Notes: generated from the letters alone by a model not told the origin. Counted from the first letter of the stretch, positions 10,034 through 18,388 are shown. The stretch: DNA of 40,493 bases from Clostridia bacterium (GCA_017622085.1 JAGARU010000127.1:82247-122739), one strand, 5' to 3'. Numbers and translations are program-made.

Positions 10034-10073
10034 GTGGCGTAACATACGAGTATTTTGTAAAGAGGTGAAATAG

Positions 10074-10277
10074 ATGAAAGCAGGAATCCATCCCGAATAC
10101 AAGGAATGCACCATTAAGTGCGCTTGCGGTTCTGTTGTAGAGAGCAGATCCACCAAGGGTGACTTGAAGGTTGAAATTTGCTCCAAGTGCCATCCCTTCT
10201 ATACTGGTAAGCAGAAGCTGGTGGACGCTGGCGGACGTGTTGATAAGTTCAACAAGCGTCTCAACGGCGGCAAATAA
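10074..10277 (+). CDS. rpmE: 50S ribosomal protein L31 (zinc-binding form)
   Basis: A 67-aa ribosomal protein of the large subunit, near the central protuberance. It opens [19 protein letters not shown], typical of bacterial L31. Cys16, Cys18, Cys36 and Cys39 (CxC and CSKC) make the zinc-binding (C+) type, so a zinc-independent paralogue might replace it under zinc starvation, though none is visible here. AAGAGGTGAAATAG precedes the ATG. It is a single-gene transcript between its own promoter and terminator. Confidence 0.97.
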   Translation: MKAGIHPEYKECTIKCACGSVVESRSTKGDLKVEICSKCHPFYTGKQKLVDAGGRVDKFNKRLNGGK

Positions 10278-10292
10278 TTACGCACAGGGATT

Positions 10293-10333
10293 CGGGTAAG
10301 TCATAAGCATGCGCTTTAGACTTACCCGTTTTT
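10293..10333 (+). terminator. Intrinsic terminator after rpmE
   Basis: CGGGTAAGTC (10293-10302) pairs with GACTTACCCG (10319-10328), with an inner AAGC/GCTT extension, and is followed by five T residues. Confidence 0.88.
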
Positions 10334-10367
10334 ATTATGCTCATCCGTCAGGCAAAGGAGGTCCAAT

Positions 10368-11636
10368 ATGAAAACAGAAATGACAGAGAAGATAAAGGCC
10401 GTCCTTGTGGGGGTTCACCCACAGGGCGGAGAAGAGGAGTGTAGCCGACAGTTAGCAGAGCTGGCGCGCCTTTTGGATACCGCCGGGGGCGAGTGCTTTG
10501 CTACGCTCACCCAAATGCGTCCCTCCCCCGATAACCGCACCTGCATCGGTAGCGGCAAGCTGGAGGAGTTAAAGGAGCTCTGCGCCGCCAATGGCATCGA
10601 GCTGGCCGTGTTTGACACGGAGCTGTCACCCGCCCAGATCCGGAACATCGAGGATGCCTTGGGTGAGGTCCGGGTTTTGGACCGCTCCATGCTGATCCTG
10701 GACATCTTTGCCTATCATGCCACCAGTGCTGAGGGTAAGCTGCAGGTTGAGCTGGCCCAGCTCCAGTATACCGCACCACGTCTGGTGGGTAAGGGAACAG
10801 CCATGTCCCGTCTGGGTGGCGGTATCGGTACCCGAGGTCCCGGCGAGAGCAAGCTGGAGATCGACCGCCGCCGCTTGAAGGAAAAGGAACAGATTTTAAA
10901 GGAGCAGCTGTCCGAGCTTGAACGGACGCGCCTCACCATGCGCGCCGCCCGCGACCGCTCCGGTGTTATGAAGGTGGCCATCGTCGGATATACCAACGCA
11001 GGCAAATCCACCCTCTTGAACCGTATGACCGGCGCCGGAATTCTGGCGGAGGATAAGCTGTTTGCCACCCTCGACCCCACCACGAGAAAATTCTCCCTGC
11101 CCAGCGGCATGGAGATCCTTCTTACCGACACCGTCGGATTCATCCGCAAGCTTCCTCACCACTTGATCAAGGCCTTCAAATCCACCCTCGACGAGGCAGT
11201 GTATTCGGATATTCTGATGATCCTGGTGGATGCCTCCGATCCGGAGGCCGGCGAGCATCTTGCCGTAACGGAACAGCTTTTGTCCGAGCTTGGCGCTTCG
11301 GAAAAGCCTACGCTCTACGTGCTCAATAAGTGCGACAAGGCCGATGAAAGCTTGATGCGCCCTGCCGTTTCCCACGGTGACCGCGACCGCGTGGTGTCCG
11401 TATCCGCCTTGACCGGAGAGGGCATGGACGAGCTGTGCGCCGCCCTTGAGGAGCTGGCGCGCCTTGGCAAAAAGAAGATTAAGCTTTTGATTCCCAACTC
11501 CGACCACGCCGCCGTAGCGGCACTTTACCGCTCTGCGGAGGTTCATAGCGTGGACTACGGCAACGAGGGCACCACCGTCGTTGCTACGGTGGACGATAAG
11601 ATGTTTGGGATGATGAAAAAATATCTGGTAGACTGA
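10368..11636 (+). CDS. hflX: Ribosome-associated GTPase HflX
   Basis: A 422-aa GTPase that splits or rescues stalled 70S ribosomes, notably under stress. The N-terminal HflX domain includes RPSPDNRTCIGSGKLEEL and the glycine-rich RLGGGIGTRGPGESKLE, followed by a coiled helical linker (about residues 165-200). The GTPase domain has G1 GYTNAGKST at 207-215, G3 DTVGF starting at 254 and G4 NKCD starting at 320. Length matches the family. AAAGGAGG lies upstream of the ATG at 10368. No clear promoter was seen between the rpmE terminator and this gene, so some readthrough may supply it. Confidence 0.95.
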   Translation: MKTEMTEKIKAVLVGVHPQGGEEECSRQLAELARLLDTAGGECFATLTQMRPSPDNRTCIGSGKLEELKELCAANGIELAVFDTELSPAQIRNIEDALGEVRVLDRSMLILDIFAYHATSAEGKLQVELAQLQYTAPRLVGKGTAMSRLGGGIGTRGPGESKLEIDRRRLKEKEQILKEQLSELERTRLTMRAARDRSGVMKVAIVGYTNAGKSTLLNRMTGAGILAEDKLFATLDPTTRKFSLPSGMEILLTDTVGFIRKLPHHLIKAFKSTLDEAVYSDILMILVDASDPEAGEHLAVTEQLLSELGASEKPTLYVLNKCDKADESLMRPAVSHGDRDRVVSVSALTGEGMDELCAALEELARLGKKKIKLLIPNSDHAAVAALYRSAEVHSVDYGNEGTTVVATVDDKMFGMMKKYLVD

Positions 11637-11641
11637 TCGAT

Positions 11642-11670
11642 AGGCAAGCGGACGTATGTGCCGCTTGCCT
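11642..11670 (+). terminator. Hairpin between hflX and yigZ-family gene
   Basis: AGGCAAGCGG (11642-11651) pairs with CCGCTTGCCT (11661-11670). The sequence after it is not a clean T tract (TGTCGTAT), so it may be a partial terminator or a processing and stability hairpin. Confidence 0.5.
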
Positions 11671-11707
11671 TGTCGTATATCCAATATAGAACAAGAGGGA
11701 GAAACTT

Positions 11708-12337
11708 ATGGCAGACCGTTACGTTACCTTAGCCAAGGCGGCTGAGGCCGAAATTGTAGAAAAGAAATCGGTGTTTATTGCCTATGCCGCACGAGCCACC
11801 ACCGAGGAGGAGGCACAGGCCATTATCCGTGAGCGCAGCAAGCAGTTTTCGGATGCCACCCATAACGTGTACGCGTATTATCTCCGCGGCGGTGCCATCG
11901 CCCGGTATTCCGATGACGGAGAGCCCCAGGGAACCTCCGGCATCCCTACGCTGAACGTGCTGAAAATGTCGGGTGCGGACGATCTTTGCGTGGTCGTTAC
12001 CCGGTATTTTGGCGGAACGCTCCTGGGTGCAGGCGGCTTGGTTCGCGCCTATTCCGCGGCCGCCCGCGCCGCCATCGAGGCAGCCGGAATCGTAGCCTTC
12101 GACCGTTTTGTCATCCTTCGCGCCTCTTGCTCCTACTCCGAGTACCAAAAGCTCCAGTACGAGTTAGATAAGATCCGAGCCATCGTGGATTCGGTTGAGT
12201 ACGGCGCCACCGTGGACGTAACCTTTGCCGTCAAGCACGATAAGAGTGAAGCGGTGCAGGGAAGGATCGTGGAAATGTTCGCTTCCCGCGTTCCCGTGGA
12301 GGTTCTTGGCGAGCGCTACGATGCCGATCCGACATAA
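11708..12337 (+). CDS. YigZ/IMPACT family protein
   Basis: A 209-aa member of the YigZ (UPF0029, IMPACT N-terminal) family. The conserved core is the H-N-V-Y-A-Y segment followed by RYSDDGEPQGTSGIPTLNVL (about residues 63-82) and VVVTRYFGGTLLGAGGLVRAYS (about 94-115). A C-terminal DUF1949-like ferredoxin-fold part completes it. The molecular role is unsettled; links to translation regulation come from eukaryotic IMPACT proteins. GAGGGAG precedes the ATG at 11708. It lies in a run of translation and replication genes on the same strand. Confidence 0.92.
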   Translation: MADRYVTLAKAAEAEIVEKKSVFIAYAARATTEEEAQAIIRERSKQFSDATHNVYAYYLRGGAIARYSDDGEPQGTSGIPTLNVLKMSGADDLCVVVTRYFGGTLLGAGGLVRAYSAAARAAIEAAGIVAFDRFVILRASCSYSEYQKLQYELDKIRAIVDSVEYGATVDVTFAVKHDKSEAVQGRIVEMFASRVPVEVLGERYDADPT

Positions 12338-12424
12338 AAAAAGAATTTTACACTTTTTAAAAGTAAAAAAAGAAACCTTGCGTATATTTAATGTAAAAAC
12401 AAGATACGATGGAGGTGGATTTCC

Positions 12425-13444
12425 GTGACAGTGGCCGAATTGTTTATGGAGCGAGAGAAAAATGTCCTCTCCCCCTACGCATTTCTCACCTGTAATACCC
12501 GTGGCCGGCAGTATCCCTGTCAGCCCTGCCCCAACCGAACCGAGTTTCAAAGAGACCGCGACCGTATCATCCATTCCAAATCCTTCCGCCGCCTGATGCA
12601 TAAAACGCAGGTGTTCCTGTCCCCCGAGGAGGAGCATTTCCGTACCCGTATGACTCATACGCTGGAGGTCACTCAGATCGCCCGCATTGTTGCCCGTGCA
12701 CTGAATTTGAACGAAGATCTGTGCGAAGCCGGCGCCCTCGGCCATGATCTTGGCCATACCCCTTTCGGTCATGCCGGAGAGGTGGTTATGCAAAAGTGCT
12801 TCTCGGCTGATTTTACCCACTATAAGCAGAGCTTGCGCGTGGTGGATAAGTTGGAAAAGGACGGTAAGGGATTGAACCTCACCTATGAGGTGCGGGATGC
12901 CATCTTGAACCACGCCGGTGATTGCCGTGCGGAAACCCTGGAGGGTCGTATTCTGAAATTTGCCGACCGTATCGCGTACATTAACCACGATATTGACGAT
13001 GCTTGCCGCGCAGGCATCTTTACAAACGAAGACATTCCAAAGGCCCTGACCGACGTACTGGGCAAGACCCACAGCAACCGCATCAACACCATGGTGACTG
13101 CCTTGGTGGACGGTAGTAAGGATGTAAATGACATTCGTATGATCCCGGAGATCGGGCAGGCTACCGATGAGCTCCGTGCCTTCATGTTCAAAAACCTTTA
13201 TCATAACCCCATCGCCAAGGCGGAGGAGGAAAAGGCCAAGGATATGTTGGAGCAGTTGTTTTATCACTTCGTACAGCATCCGGAAGAGATGCCCCCGCTT
13301 TACTTTAATAATATTGGAGAAGAATCGGTGGAACGGTGCGTGTGTGACTATGTTTCCGGCATGACGGATCGCTACGCTATGGAATGTTTTCGGAAAATCT
13401 ATATGCCCCGTTCCTGGCGAACGGACAAGGATAACCGGAGGTAA
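12425..13444 (+). CDS. dgt: dGTPase-like HD-domain phosphohydrolase
   Basis: A 339-aa HD-superfamily enzyme of the dGTPase type that hydrolyses dNTPs to nucleosides and triphosphate, controlling nucleotide pools. Key segments are RIIHSKSFRRLMHKTQVF, TRMTHTLEVTQIAR (His near 78) and the HD motif HDLGHTPFGHAG (H107, D108). It is the short clostridial form and lacks the extra regions of E. coli Dgt (about 505 aa), so substrate range is uncertain. The GTG start at 12425 follows GGAGG at 12410-12414. dnaG starts 3 bp after its stop, so dNTP control is coupled to primase expression, an arrangement common in Clostridia. Confidence 0.92.
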   Translation: MTVAELFMEREKNVLSPYAFLTCNTRGRQYPCQPCPNRTEFQRDRDRIIHSKSFRRLMHKTQVFLSPEEEHFRTRMTHTLEVTQIARIVARALNLNEDLCEAGALGHDLGHTPFGHAGEVVMQKCFSADFTHYKQSLRVVDKLEKDGKGLNLTYEVRDAILNHAGDCRAETLEGRILKFADRIAYINHDIDDACRAGIFTNEDIPKALTDVLGKTHSNRINTMVTALVDGSKDVNDIRMIPEIGQATDELRAFMFKNLYHNPIAKAEEEKAKDMLEQLFYHFVQHPEEMPPLYFNNIGEESVERCVCDYVSGMTDRYAMECFRKIYMPRSWRTDKDNRR

Positions 13445-13447
13445 GAT

Positions 13448-15199
13448 TTGATACCCGCAAATATAATAGAGGATCTTAAGTTCCGGTGTGACGTTGTGGA
13501 TCTGGTGGGCAGCTATGTAACGCTCAAGCGTGCCGGCTCCAATTACAGCGGACTTTGTCCCTTCCATAGTGAAAAAACGCCGTCCTTCGTGGTGTTTCCC
13601 GCCACACAAAGCTTTCATTGCTTCGGCTGCGGTGCCGGCGGCGATGTAATCACCTTTGTGATGCGCGCGGAGAATCTGGACTATCCGGCGGCGCTGGAAT
13701 ATTTGGCCAACCGATGCGGCGTCACCCTGCCGGAGGATCGTGCCGATCCCAGAGATAAGGGGGTCAGCCGCAAGCGGATCTTTGAGATGAATCGGGAAGC
13801 CGCCCAGTTCTTCCGCGCCATGCTCTTTGATGACACCGTCGGTGCGGAGGCGCGAAAATATCTGGTCGACCGTGGACTTACCCTGCCCATCATCAAGCGC
13901 TTTGGCCTCGGCTATTCTCCCGATCATTTCGGTATGCTCTGTGATCACTTGGCCTCCAAGGGCTTTACGGAGGAGGAGATGGTGGTTGGATTCCTTTGCG
14001 GCAAGAGCCAGAAAACCGGCCGCGCCTTCGACTACTTCCGCAACCGTGTGATGTTTCCCATTATTGACGTGTCGGGAAATGTTGTCGCCTTCGGCGGCCG
14101 TGTTATGGGCGATGCTCAACCGAAGTATCTGAATACGTCAGATACCCCCGGCTTCAAAAAAAGCCGCAATCTCTTTGCTTTAAACTATGCGAAAAACCAT
14201 TGCGAGGACGCTATGATCCTCTGTGAGGGTTATATGGACGTAATTGCCCTTCACGGTGCCGGCTTTGAGAATGCCGTAGCGACCTTGGGTACCGCCATTA
14301 CCTCGGAGCAGGCAAGAATTTTCGCAAAATATACCAAAAAGGTCTATATTTCCTACGACAGCGACGGAGCCGGTCAGCGGGCGGCGGATAAAGCCTTCCG
14401 TATGCTTTCCGAAGTTGGCGTAGAAACCAAGATCATCTCCATGTCGGGCGCCAAGGATCCGGACGAATTCATCAAAAAATTCGGCAAAGCGGCCTTTTCC
14501 AAGCTGTTGGAGGGCTCTAAAACTCAGTTTGAGTTCTCCTTTGACCGAATTCTCGCCAAATACGACGTAACCACCACCGACGGCAAGGTCAAGGCTGGCG
14601 CAGAGGCCTGTCAGGTGCTCTCTGAGGTTCGGTCTCAGGTGGAGCGGGAGCTTTACGTTTCCCGCGTGGCGGATAAGCTGGGCCTCTCCCGGGAGAGCAT
14701 CAAGAGCGATATTGCCTCCTTGATCCGTCGCCGGAACGTCGCTGAGAAGAAGAACGAAATGGCAGAGGTCTACCGGGCTACCTCCGGTATTGCCGACCGG
14801 GTCAATCCCCAGGCGGCCACCAATCTCCGCGCCGCCAAAACGGAGGAGATCCTCTTGGGTCTTATGATGTTCCGTGAGGAGAATATTCGTGCCGCAATTC
14901 GGGAAAAATTGTCGGAGAACGACTTTGTCACCGACTTCAGCCGTCGCGTATATCAAAAGATCATGGAGATCTACGAGGAGAGCCAGCACTTCGATATGGG
15001 ACGCATGAACGAGTCCTTCACTCAGGATGAAATGTCTCGCGTCTCCAAGATGATCGCCGATCGCACCAAGCTGTCCGGCAACGGTGAGACGGAGCTGATG
15101 GCAACTCTGCAGGCCCTCCGCCGCGAGTCAGACCGTAGCCGCAAGGGCGAGGACGTGCTGGATGATATCGAGGCTATTATCAAAAGGAAGAAAAAATAA
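13448..15199 (+). CDS. dnaG: DNA primase DnaG
   Basis: A 583-aa primase that makes RNA primers at the replication fork. The N-terminal zinc ribbon uses C37, H40, C58 and C61 (CPFH and CFGC). The catalytic core follows, with the TOPRIM motifs EGYMDVIAL near residue 260 and YDSDGAGQ near 303. The C-terminal region (about residues 450-583) is the helicase-binding part. The start is TTG at 13448 with CGGAGG at 13436-13441; homologues begin at the equivalent of IPANIIEDLKFRCDVVDLV, so no upstream start is needed. It lies within the macromolecular synthesis operon dgt-dnaG-sigA. Confidence 0.96.
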   Translation: MIPANIIEDLKFRCDVVDLVGSYVTLKRAGSNYSGLCPFHSEKTPSFVVFPATQSFHCFGCGAGGDVITFVMRAENLDYPAALEYLANRCGVTLPEDRADPRDKGVSRKRIFEMNREAAQFFRAMLFDDTVGAEARKYLVDRGLTLPIIKRFGLGYSPDHFGMLCDHLASKGFTEEEMVVGFLCGKSQKTGRAFDYFRNRVMFPIIDVSGNVVAFGGRVMGDAQPKYLNTSDTPGFKKSRNLFALNYAKNHCEDAMILCEGYMDVIALHGAGFENAVATLGTAITSEQARIFAKYTKKVYISYDSDGAGQRAADKAFRMLSEVGVETKIISMSGAKDPDEFIKKFGKAAFSKLLEGSKTQFEFSFDRILAKYDVTTTDGKVKAGAEACQVLSEVRSQVERELYVSRVADKLGLSRESIKSDIASLIRRRNVAEKKNEMAEVYRATSGIADRVNPQAATNLRAAKTEEILLGLMMFREENIRAAIREKLSENDFVTDFSRRVYQKIMEIYEESQHFDMGRMNESFTQDEMSRVSKMIADRTKLSGNGETELMATLQALRRESDRSRKGEDVLDDIEAIIKRKKK

Positions 15200-15220
15200 T
15201 ACATAAGGATACGGGAAGAA

Positions 15221-16393
15221 ATGGAAAAGAACATGAACAACGAAAAGAACGTAAATACGGAAAAGGAACTGCACAACGCCGACGCCGAGCAGAAGGCGCC
15301 GGAGCATAAGAAAATCACCGTCAACGACCTGATCGAAAAGGGCAAGGCCGCCGGCTCACTCTCCAGCGCTGAGGTTATGGAGATGTTTGATAACACCGAT
15401 TTCGACGTTGAGCAGATCGAGCGCGTGTATGAGGCCTTGGAGAGCAACGGCATTGAGATCACAAATGACCTGGAGAGCGTGGATGCATACGATGATTTCG
15501 ACGAGGACGTAGAAACCATCGAAACTCCCGAGGACATCGATAAGAGCCTGGCACAGGACGGTCTCTCTGTGGATGACCCCGTTCGTATGTATTTGAAGGA
15601 GATCGGTAAGATCGAGCTCCTCAGCACCGAGCGCGAGCTGGAGCTGGCAAAGAAAATGATGGCCGGGGATGAGCGCGCCAAGAAGCAGCTGGTAGAGGCC
15701 AACCTCCGTCTGGTTGTCAGCATCGCCAAGCGCTACGTGGGCAAGGGCATGTCCTTCCTCGATCTGATCCAGGAGGGAAATCTCGGCCTTATGAAGGCGG
15801 TCGAAAAGTTTGACTACACCAAGGGCTATAAGTTCTCCACTTACGCTACATGGTGGATCCGTCAGGCAATCACCCGTGCCATTGCCGACCAGGCAAGAAC
15901 CATCCGTATCCCTGTTCATATGGTAGAAACCATTCATAAGGTTTCCCGCTACTCCCGTCAGCTTCTTCAGGAGCTGGGCCATGAGGCCAGCGCGGAGGAG
16001 ATTGCCGAGAGAATGGGCATGAGCCCCGAAAAGGTTCGTGAGATCATGAAGATCGCTCTGGACCCCGTCTCTCTCGAAACTCCCATCGGTGAGGAGGAGG
16101 ATAGCCACCTTGGCGACTTCGTACCTGACGAAGAATCTCCCACCCCCTCGGATGCCGCCTCCTACGCACTTCTCAAGGAGCAGCTCAACGAGGTTCTCCA
16201 CACTCTGACCCCCAGAGAAGAGCACGTTCTCAAGCTTCGCTTTGGCCTTGACGACGGCCGTACCCGCACCCTTGAGGAGGTTGGTAAGGAATTCAACATC
16301 ACCCGTGAGCGTATCCGCCAGATCGAGGCAAAGGCACTTCGCAAGCTTCGTCATCCCAGCCGCTCCAAGCGCTTGAAGGATTATCTCGATTAA
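15221..16393 (+). CDS. sigA: Primary RNA polymerase sigma factor SigA (RpoD)
   Basis: A 390-aa housekeeping sigma factor. An acidic region 1.1-like segment (residues 1-115) is followed by region 1.2 ([17 protein letters not shown]), region 2 ([17 protein letters not shown] and [19 protein letters not shown] near 203), region 3 ([15 protein letters not shown]) and region 4 with the helix-turn-helix [20 protein letters not shown]. Residues in 2.4 and 4.2 match the canonical -10 and -35 readers, consistent with the many TTGACA/TATAAT promoters in this window. It starts 21 bp after dnaG. ATACGGGAAGA upstream gives a modest ribosome site. Confidence 0.97.
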   Translation: MEKNMNNEKNVNTEKELHNADAEQKAPEHKKITVNDLIEKGKAAGSLSSAEVMEMFDNTDFDVEQIERVYEALESNGIEITNDLESVDAYDDFDEDVETIETPEDIDKSLAQDGLSVDDPVRMYLKEIGKIELLSTERELELAKKMMAGDERAKKQLVEANLRLVVSIAKRYVGKGMSFLDLIQEGNLGLMKAVEKFDYTKGYKFSTYATWWIRQAITRAIADQARTIRIPVHMVETIHKVSRYSRQLLQELGHEASAEEIAERMGMSPEKVREIMKIALDPVSLETPIGEEEDSHLGDFVPDEESPTPSDAASYALLKEQLNEVLHTLTPREEHVLKLRFGLDDGRTRTLEEVGKEFNITRERIRQIEAKALRKLRHPSRSKRLKDYLD

Positions 16394-16421
16394 AAGAAAT
16401 ACCTCATAAAAAACAAGACCT

Positions 16422-16448
16422 GGTTTTGTGGTAAAATGCCATAAAACC
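16422..16448 (+). terminator. Hairpin after sigA
   Basis: GGTTTTGTGG (16422-16431) pairs with CCATAAAACC (16439-16448), a 10-bp stem with one G-U pair. There is no T tract behind it, so it may be a factor-dependent terminator or a 3'-end stability element for the dgt-dnaG-sigA mRNA. Confidence 0.4.
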
Positions 16449-16500
16449 GACTGTTGTGCATAAAATTTCGGGTGGTTCTTTGTGCAATTTGCGCCTTTAT

Positions 16501-16517
16501 TGTGAATGAAATGTGAA
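16501..16517 (+). promoter_or_regulatory. Direct repeat TGTGAA-N5-TGTGAA, relaxed WalR/OmpR-type box
   Basis: A perfect hexamer repeat with an 11-bp period, each half differing by one base from the WalR half-site TGTWAH. It lies 50 bp upstream of the -35 of the solute-binding lipoprotein promoter. Functional assignment is speculative. Confidence 0.3.
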
Positions 16518-16567
16518 GTTTTTGTCGTTTTGGCGCTTTTCTCATCTGTAGAGGAGGCAAAATAAAC

Positions 16568-16596
16568 TTGACATTACGGCGATTTTGAGGTAAAAT
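16568..16596 (+). promoter_or_regulatory. SigA-type promoter of the solute-binding lipoprotein gene
   Basis: TTGACA (16568-16573) and TAAAAT (16591-16596) are separated by 17 bp. It drives a leader of roughly 100 nt. Confidence 0.85.
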
Positions 16597-16652
16597 TAAG
16601 TAGATACTTTATTGGGGTCGTGCTATGTCCTGACGCCACATAAATAATGCGG

Positions 16653-16691
16653 TAGCCGTGGTACTGAATACACGGATCGTTGCCGTAAAAT
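16653..16691 (+). ncRNA. Structured leader hairpin before the lipoprotein gene
   Basis: In the 5' UTR, CGGTA then CCGTG pairs with CACGG then TGCCG, giving an interrupted stem of two 5-bp helices. It ends 17 nt before the start codon with no T tract, so it is not an intrinsic terminator. I do not recognise it as a known riboswitch class. Confidence 0.35.
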
Positions 16692-16707
16692 CATTGGGAG
16701 GATTCAG

Positions 16708-17985
16708 ATGAAAAGAAGATTTTTAAGCCTTGTCCTTTGTGCATTGATGCTCATGTCCGCTTTCCTCGTAGGATGCGGTGAAAAGACCGATGAGGAGATC
16801 ATCAACCGTATCGCCTCGGAAGCGAAGCAGCCCTATACGCTGGCTGTTTGGATCCCCACCAATGACACCACGACCGCAGAGGCTGTTCAGGCCGTTGAGG
16901 ATGCGATCAACGCAATTTTGACCAAGGAATTCAGCACTGCGATCGAGATCTACGCAATTAAGGATAGTGAATACGAGCAGGCCGTTGCTGATCGTCTGGC
17001 TGCCATTCAGGCACTCACCGACGGTGGCGCAGAATCTGCCAAGTCTATCATGGATACCAAGGTTAAGAACGGCGACGTTACCGTTATCAAGACCGAGGGC
17101 GGTACTTATGAGACCGTATACCCCGAGGTTATGGATAACCAGCTGGACATCTTCGTTGTTCGCTCCAAGGCAGATATGAAGAAGTACGTAGAGGCTAAGC
17201 AGATCGCCTCCATTCAGAGCCATATCGACGGCTTGTACCGCAACCTGACCAAGGTGATTTATCCTACTTTCTTCGATCAGATGAAGAAGGACCTCGGCGC
17301 TTGCTACGGTGTTCCCGTCAATCACGTGATCGGTGAGTACACTCTTGCTGTCATCGACAAGAAGCTGGCCGATGCATACGAGGGTGACATCAGCGAGGCC
17401 GCTACTCTTGCCGACCTCAAGGAGTTCATCCTTTGGGCAAAGACCCAGACCTCCGTTGCACTTTCTGCTGACGTTGCTGACATCGCTTCTGCTGATGCAG
17501 ACACCTTCACCGCCCTGCAGGAAGCCGGTTGTGTAGGCACCTCCGACACCGCCGCTGTTCGCATCGTCAAGGGCGACTATGTAGACCTTGAAAATTACCG
17601 CAAGGATTCCTACGTAATCAAGTATCAGATGCCCGTTGCAACCGAGGAGGATGTGTACGCTTCCATCCTTGCAATCTCTACCTTCTCCGTTGAGAATGCA
17701 CTTGCCAATCCCCGTGCAATTGAGTTCCTCCATTACCTCAATACCAATGAGGAATTGAAGACTCTCCTTCAGTACGGTATCGAAGGCGTTCATTATCAGC
17801 TGAACTACGCTGAGGATGATGTAAATCTTGAGCATCCCACTCTTGAGATCATCAGCGACGACTACTCCATGAACACTCTTTACACCGGTAACATCTACAA
17901 GACTTACCGCGGCGAGGGTGTTACCATGGCAGATAGCTGGATAACCGCTAAGGAGCAGAATCTGGATTCCGTTCCCATGTCCTAA
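16708..17985 (+). CDS. Extracellular solute-binding lipoprotein (orphan)
   Basis: A 425-aa secreted lipoprotein. The signal peptide ends in the lipobox LVGC (residues 20-23, lipidated Cys23). The mature part resembles ABC-transporter solute-binding proteins of the family 1 type: YTLAVWIPTNDTTTAEAVQAV, then two alternating lobes, and a C-terminal AISTFSVENALANPRAIEFLHYL segment. The ligand cannot be predicted. No permease or ATPase gene is near, so it either serves a transporter encoded elsewhere or has a non-transport role. TGGGAGGA precedes the ATG. It has its own promoter, long leader and terminator. Confidence 0.82.
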   Translation: MKRRFLSLVLCALMLMSAFLVGCGEKTDEEIINRIASEAKQPYTLAVWIPTNDTTTAEAVQAVEDAINAILTKEFSTAIEIYAIKDSEYEQAVADRLAAIQALTDGGAESAKSIMDTKVKNGDVTVIKTEGGTYETVYPEVMDNQLDIFVVRSKADMKKYVEAKQIASIQSHIDGLYRNLTKVIYPTFFDQMKKDLGACYGVPVNHVIGEYTLAVIDKKLADAYEGDISEAATLADLKEFILWAKTQTSVALSADVADIASADADTFTALQEAGCVGTSDTAAVRIVKGDYVDLENYRKDSYVIKYQMPVATEEDVYASILAISTFSVENALANPRAIEFLHYLNTNEELKTLLQYGIEGVHYQLNYAEDDVNLEHPTLEIISDDYSMNTLYTGNIYKTYRGEGVTMADSWITAKEQNLDSVPMS

Positions 17986-17996
17986 ATGAATAAACT

Positions 17997-18029
17997 TAGC
18001 CACCCGGAAATCCGGGTGGCTATTTTTTT
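17997..18029 (+). terminator. Intrinsic terminator after the lipoprotein gene
   Basis: TAGCCACCCGGA (17997-18008) pairs with TCCGGGTGGCTA (18011-18022), followed by seven T residues. Confidence 0.93.
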
Positions 18030-18046
18030 CTCTTCACGCATATACT
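18018..18046 (+). promoter_or_regulatory. Candidate SigE-dependent promoter of ylmC
   Basis: GGCTATT (18018-18024) and CATATACT (18039-18046) are 14 bp apart. The Bacillus SigE consensus is KMATATT-N14/15-CATACANT, so the -10 matches 7 of 8 and the -35 5 of 7. The -35 is embedded in the preceding terminator. No SigA-like promoter was seen before this gene. Confidence 0.4.
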
Positions 18047-18074
18047 TGGATATCCATACCATGGAGGTGCTTAT

Positions 18075-18356
18075 ATGAACCAATGTACATTAGGGGAGCT
18101 TTCAAAAAAGCAGGTAATCAATTTGTGCGACGGAAAGCTGCTGGGCTATGCCGAGGATGTGGTAATTGACCTATGTGACGGCAAAATCTGCGCTATCCTT
18201 GTCCCGGAGGACTGTGGCTTTTCATTTAAAAAGGGAAGAGAGCTGCGGATTGCCTGGCAACAGATCCAAAAAATCGGCGAGGACACGATTTTGGTGGATG
18301 TCCATGAGCTCCCGCCCTTTAATTCCGGAAAAAAAGGGCGAAAATGCCCCCTGTAA
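18075..18356 (+). CDS. ylmC: YlmC/YmxH family sporulation protein (PRC-barrel)
   Basis: A 93-aa single-domain PRC-barrel protein of the YlmC/YmxH family, which is restricted to endospore formers and annotated as sporulation-related without a defined biochemical role. It has the typical opening LGELSKKQVINLCDGKLLGYAEDVVIDL and the closing KIGEDTILVD. ATGGAGGTGC lies upstream of the ATG at 18075. It is a single gene; a SigE-like promoter precedes it and a WalR-like box and the rpsB promoter follow immediately after its stop. Confidence 0.9.
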   Translation: MNQCTLGELSKKQVINLCDGKLLGYAEDVVIDLCDGKICAILVPEDCGFSFKKGRELRIAWQQIQKIGEDTILVDVHELPPFNSGKKGRKCPL

Positions 18357-18357
18357 T

Positions 18358-18374
18358 TGTAAACAATTTGTAAA
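18358..18374 (+). promoter_or_regulatory. WalR-box match upstream of the rpsB promoter
   Basis: TGTAAA-CAATT-TGTAAA is a perfect match to the WalR consensus TGTWAH-N5-TGTWAH. It ends 14 bp before the rpsB -35, a position fit for activation. Over 20 bp, 18 bases are identical to the element at 34219. Confidence 0.5.
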
Positions 18375-18388
18375 CAACCAAGAAACTA

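Larger units (their letters stand above)
16394..16707. other. Intergenic interval and leader upstream of the solute-binding lipoprotein gene
   Basis: No protein gene is supported. It holds a 10-bp hairpin (16422-16448), a WalR-like direct repeat (16501-16517), a consensus promoter (16568-16596) and a leader of about 100 nt with a second imperfect hairpin; these are listed separately. Confidence 0.7.

Noticed and set aside
10034..10073. An L31 leader RNA before rpmE
   Set aside because: The 5' UTR is too short for the known motif.
12164..14119. A 651-codon open frame on the minus strand
   Set aside because: It lies antisense to the end of the yigZ-family gene, dgt and dnaG, has no ribosome site, and reads as a codon-bias shadow with no recognisable domain.
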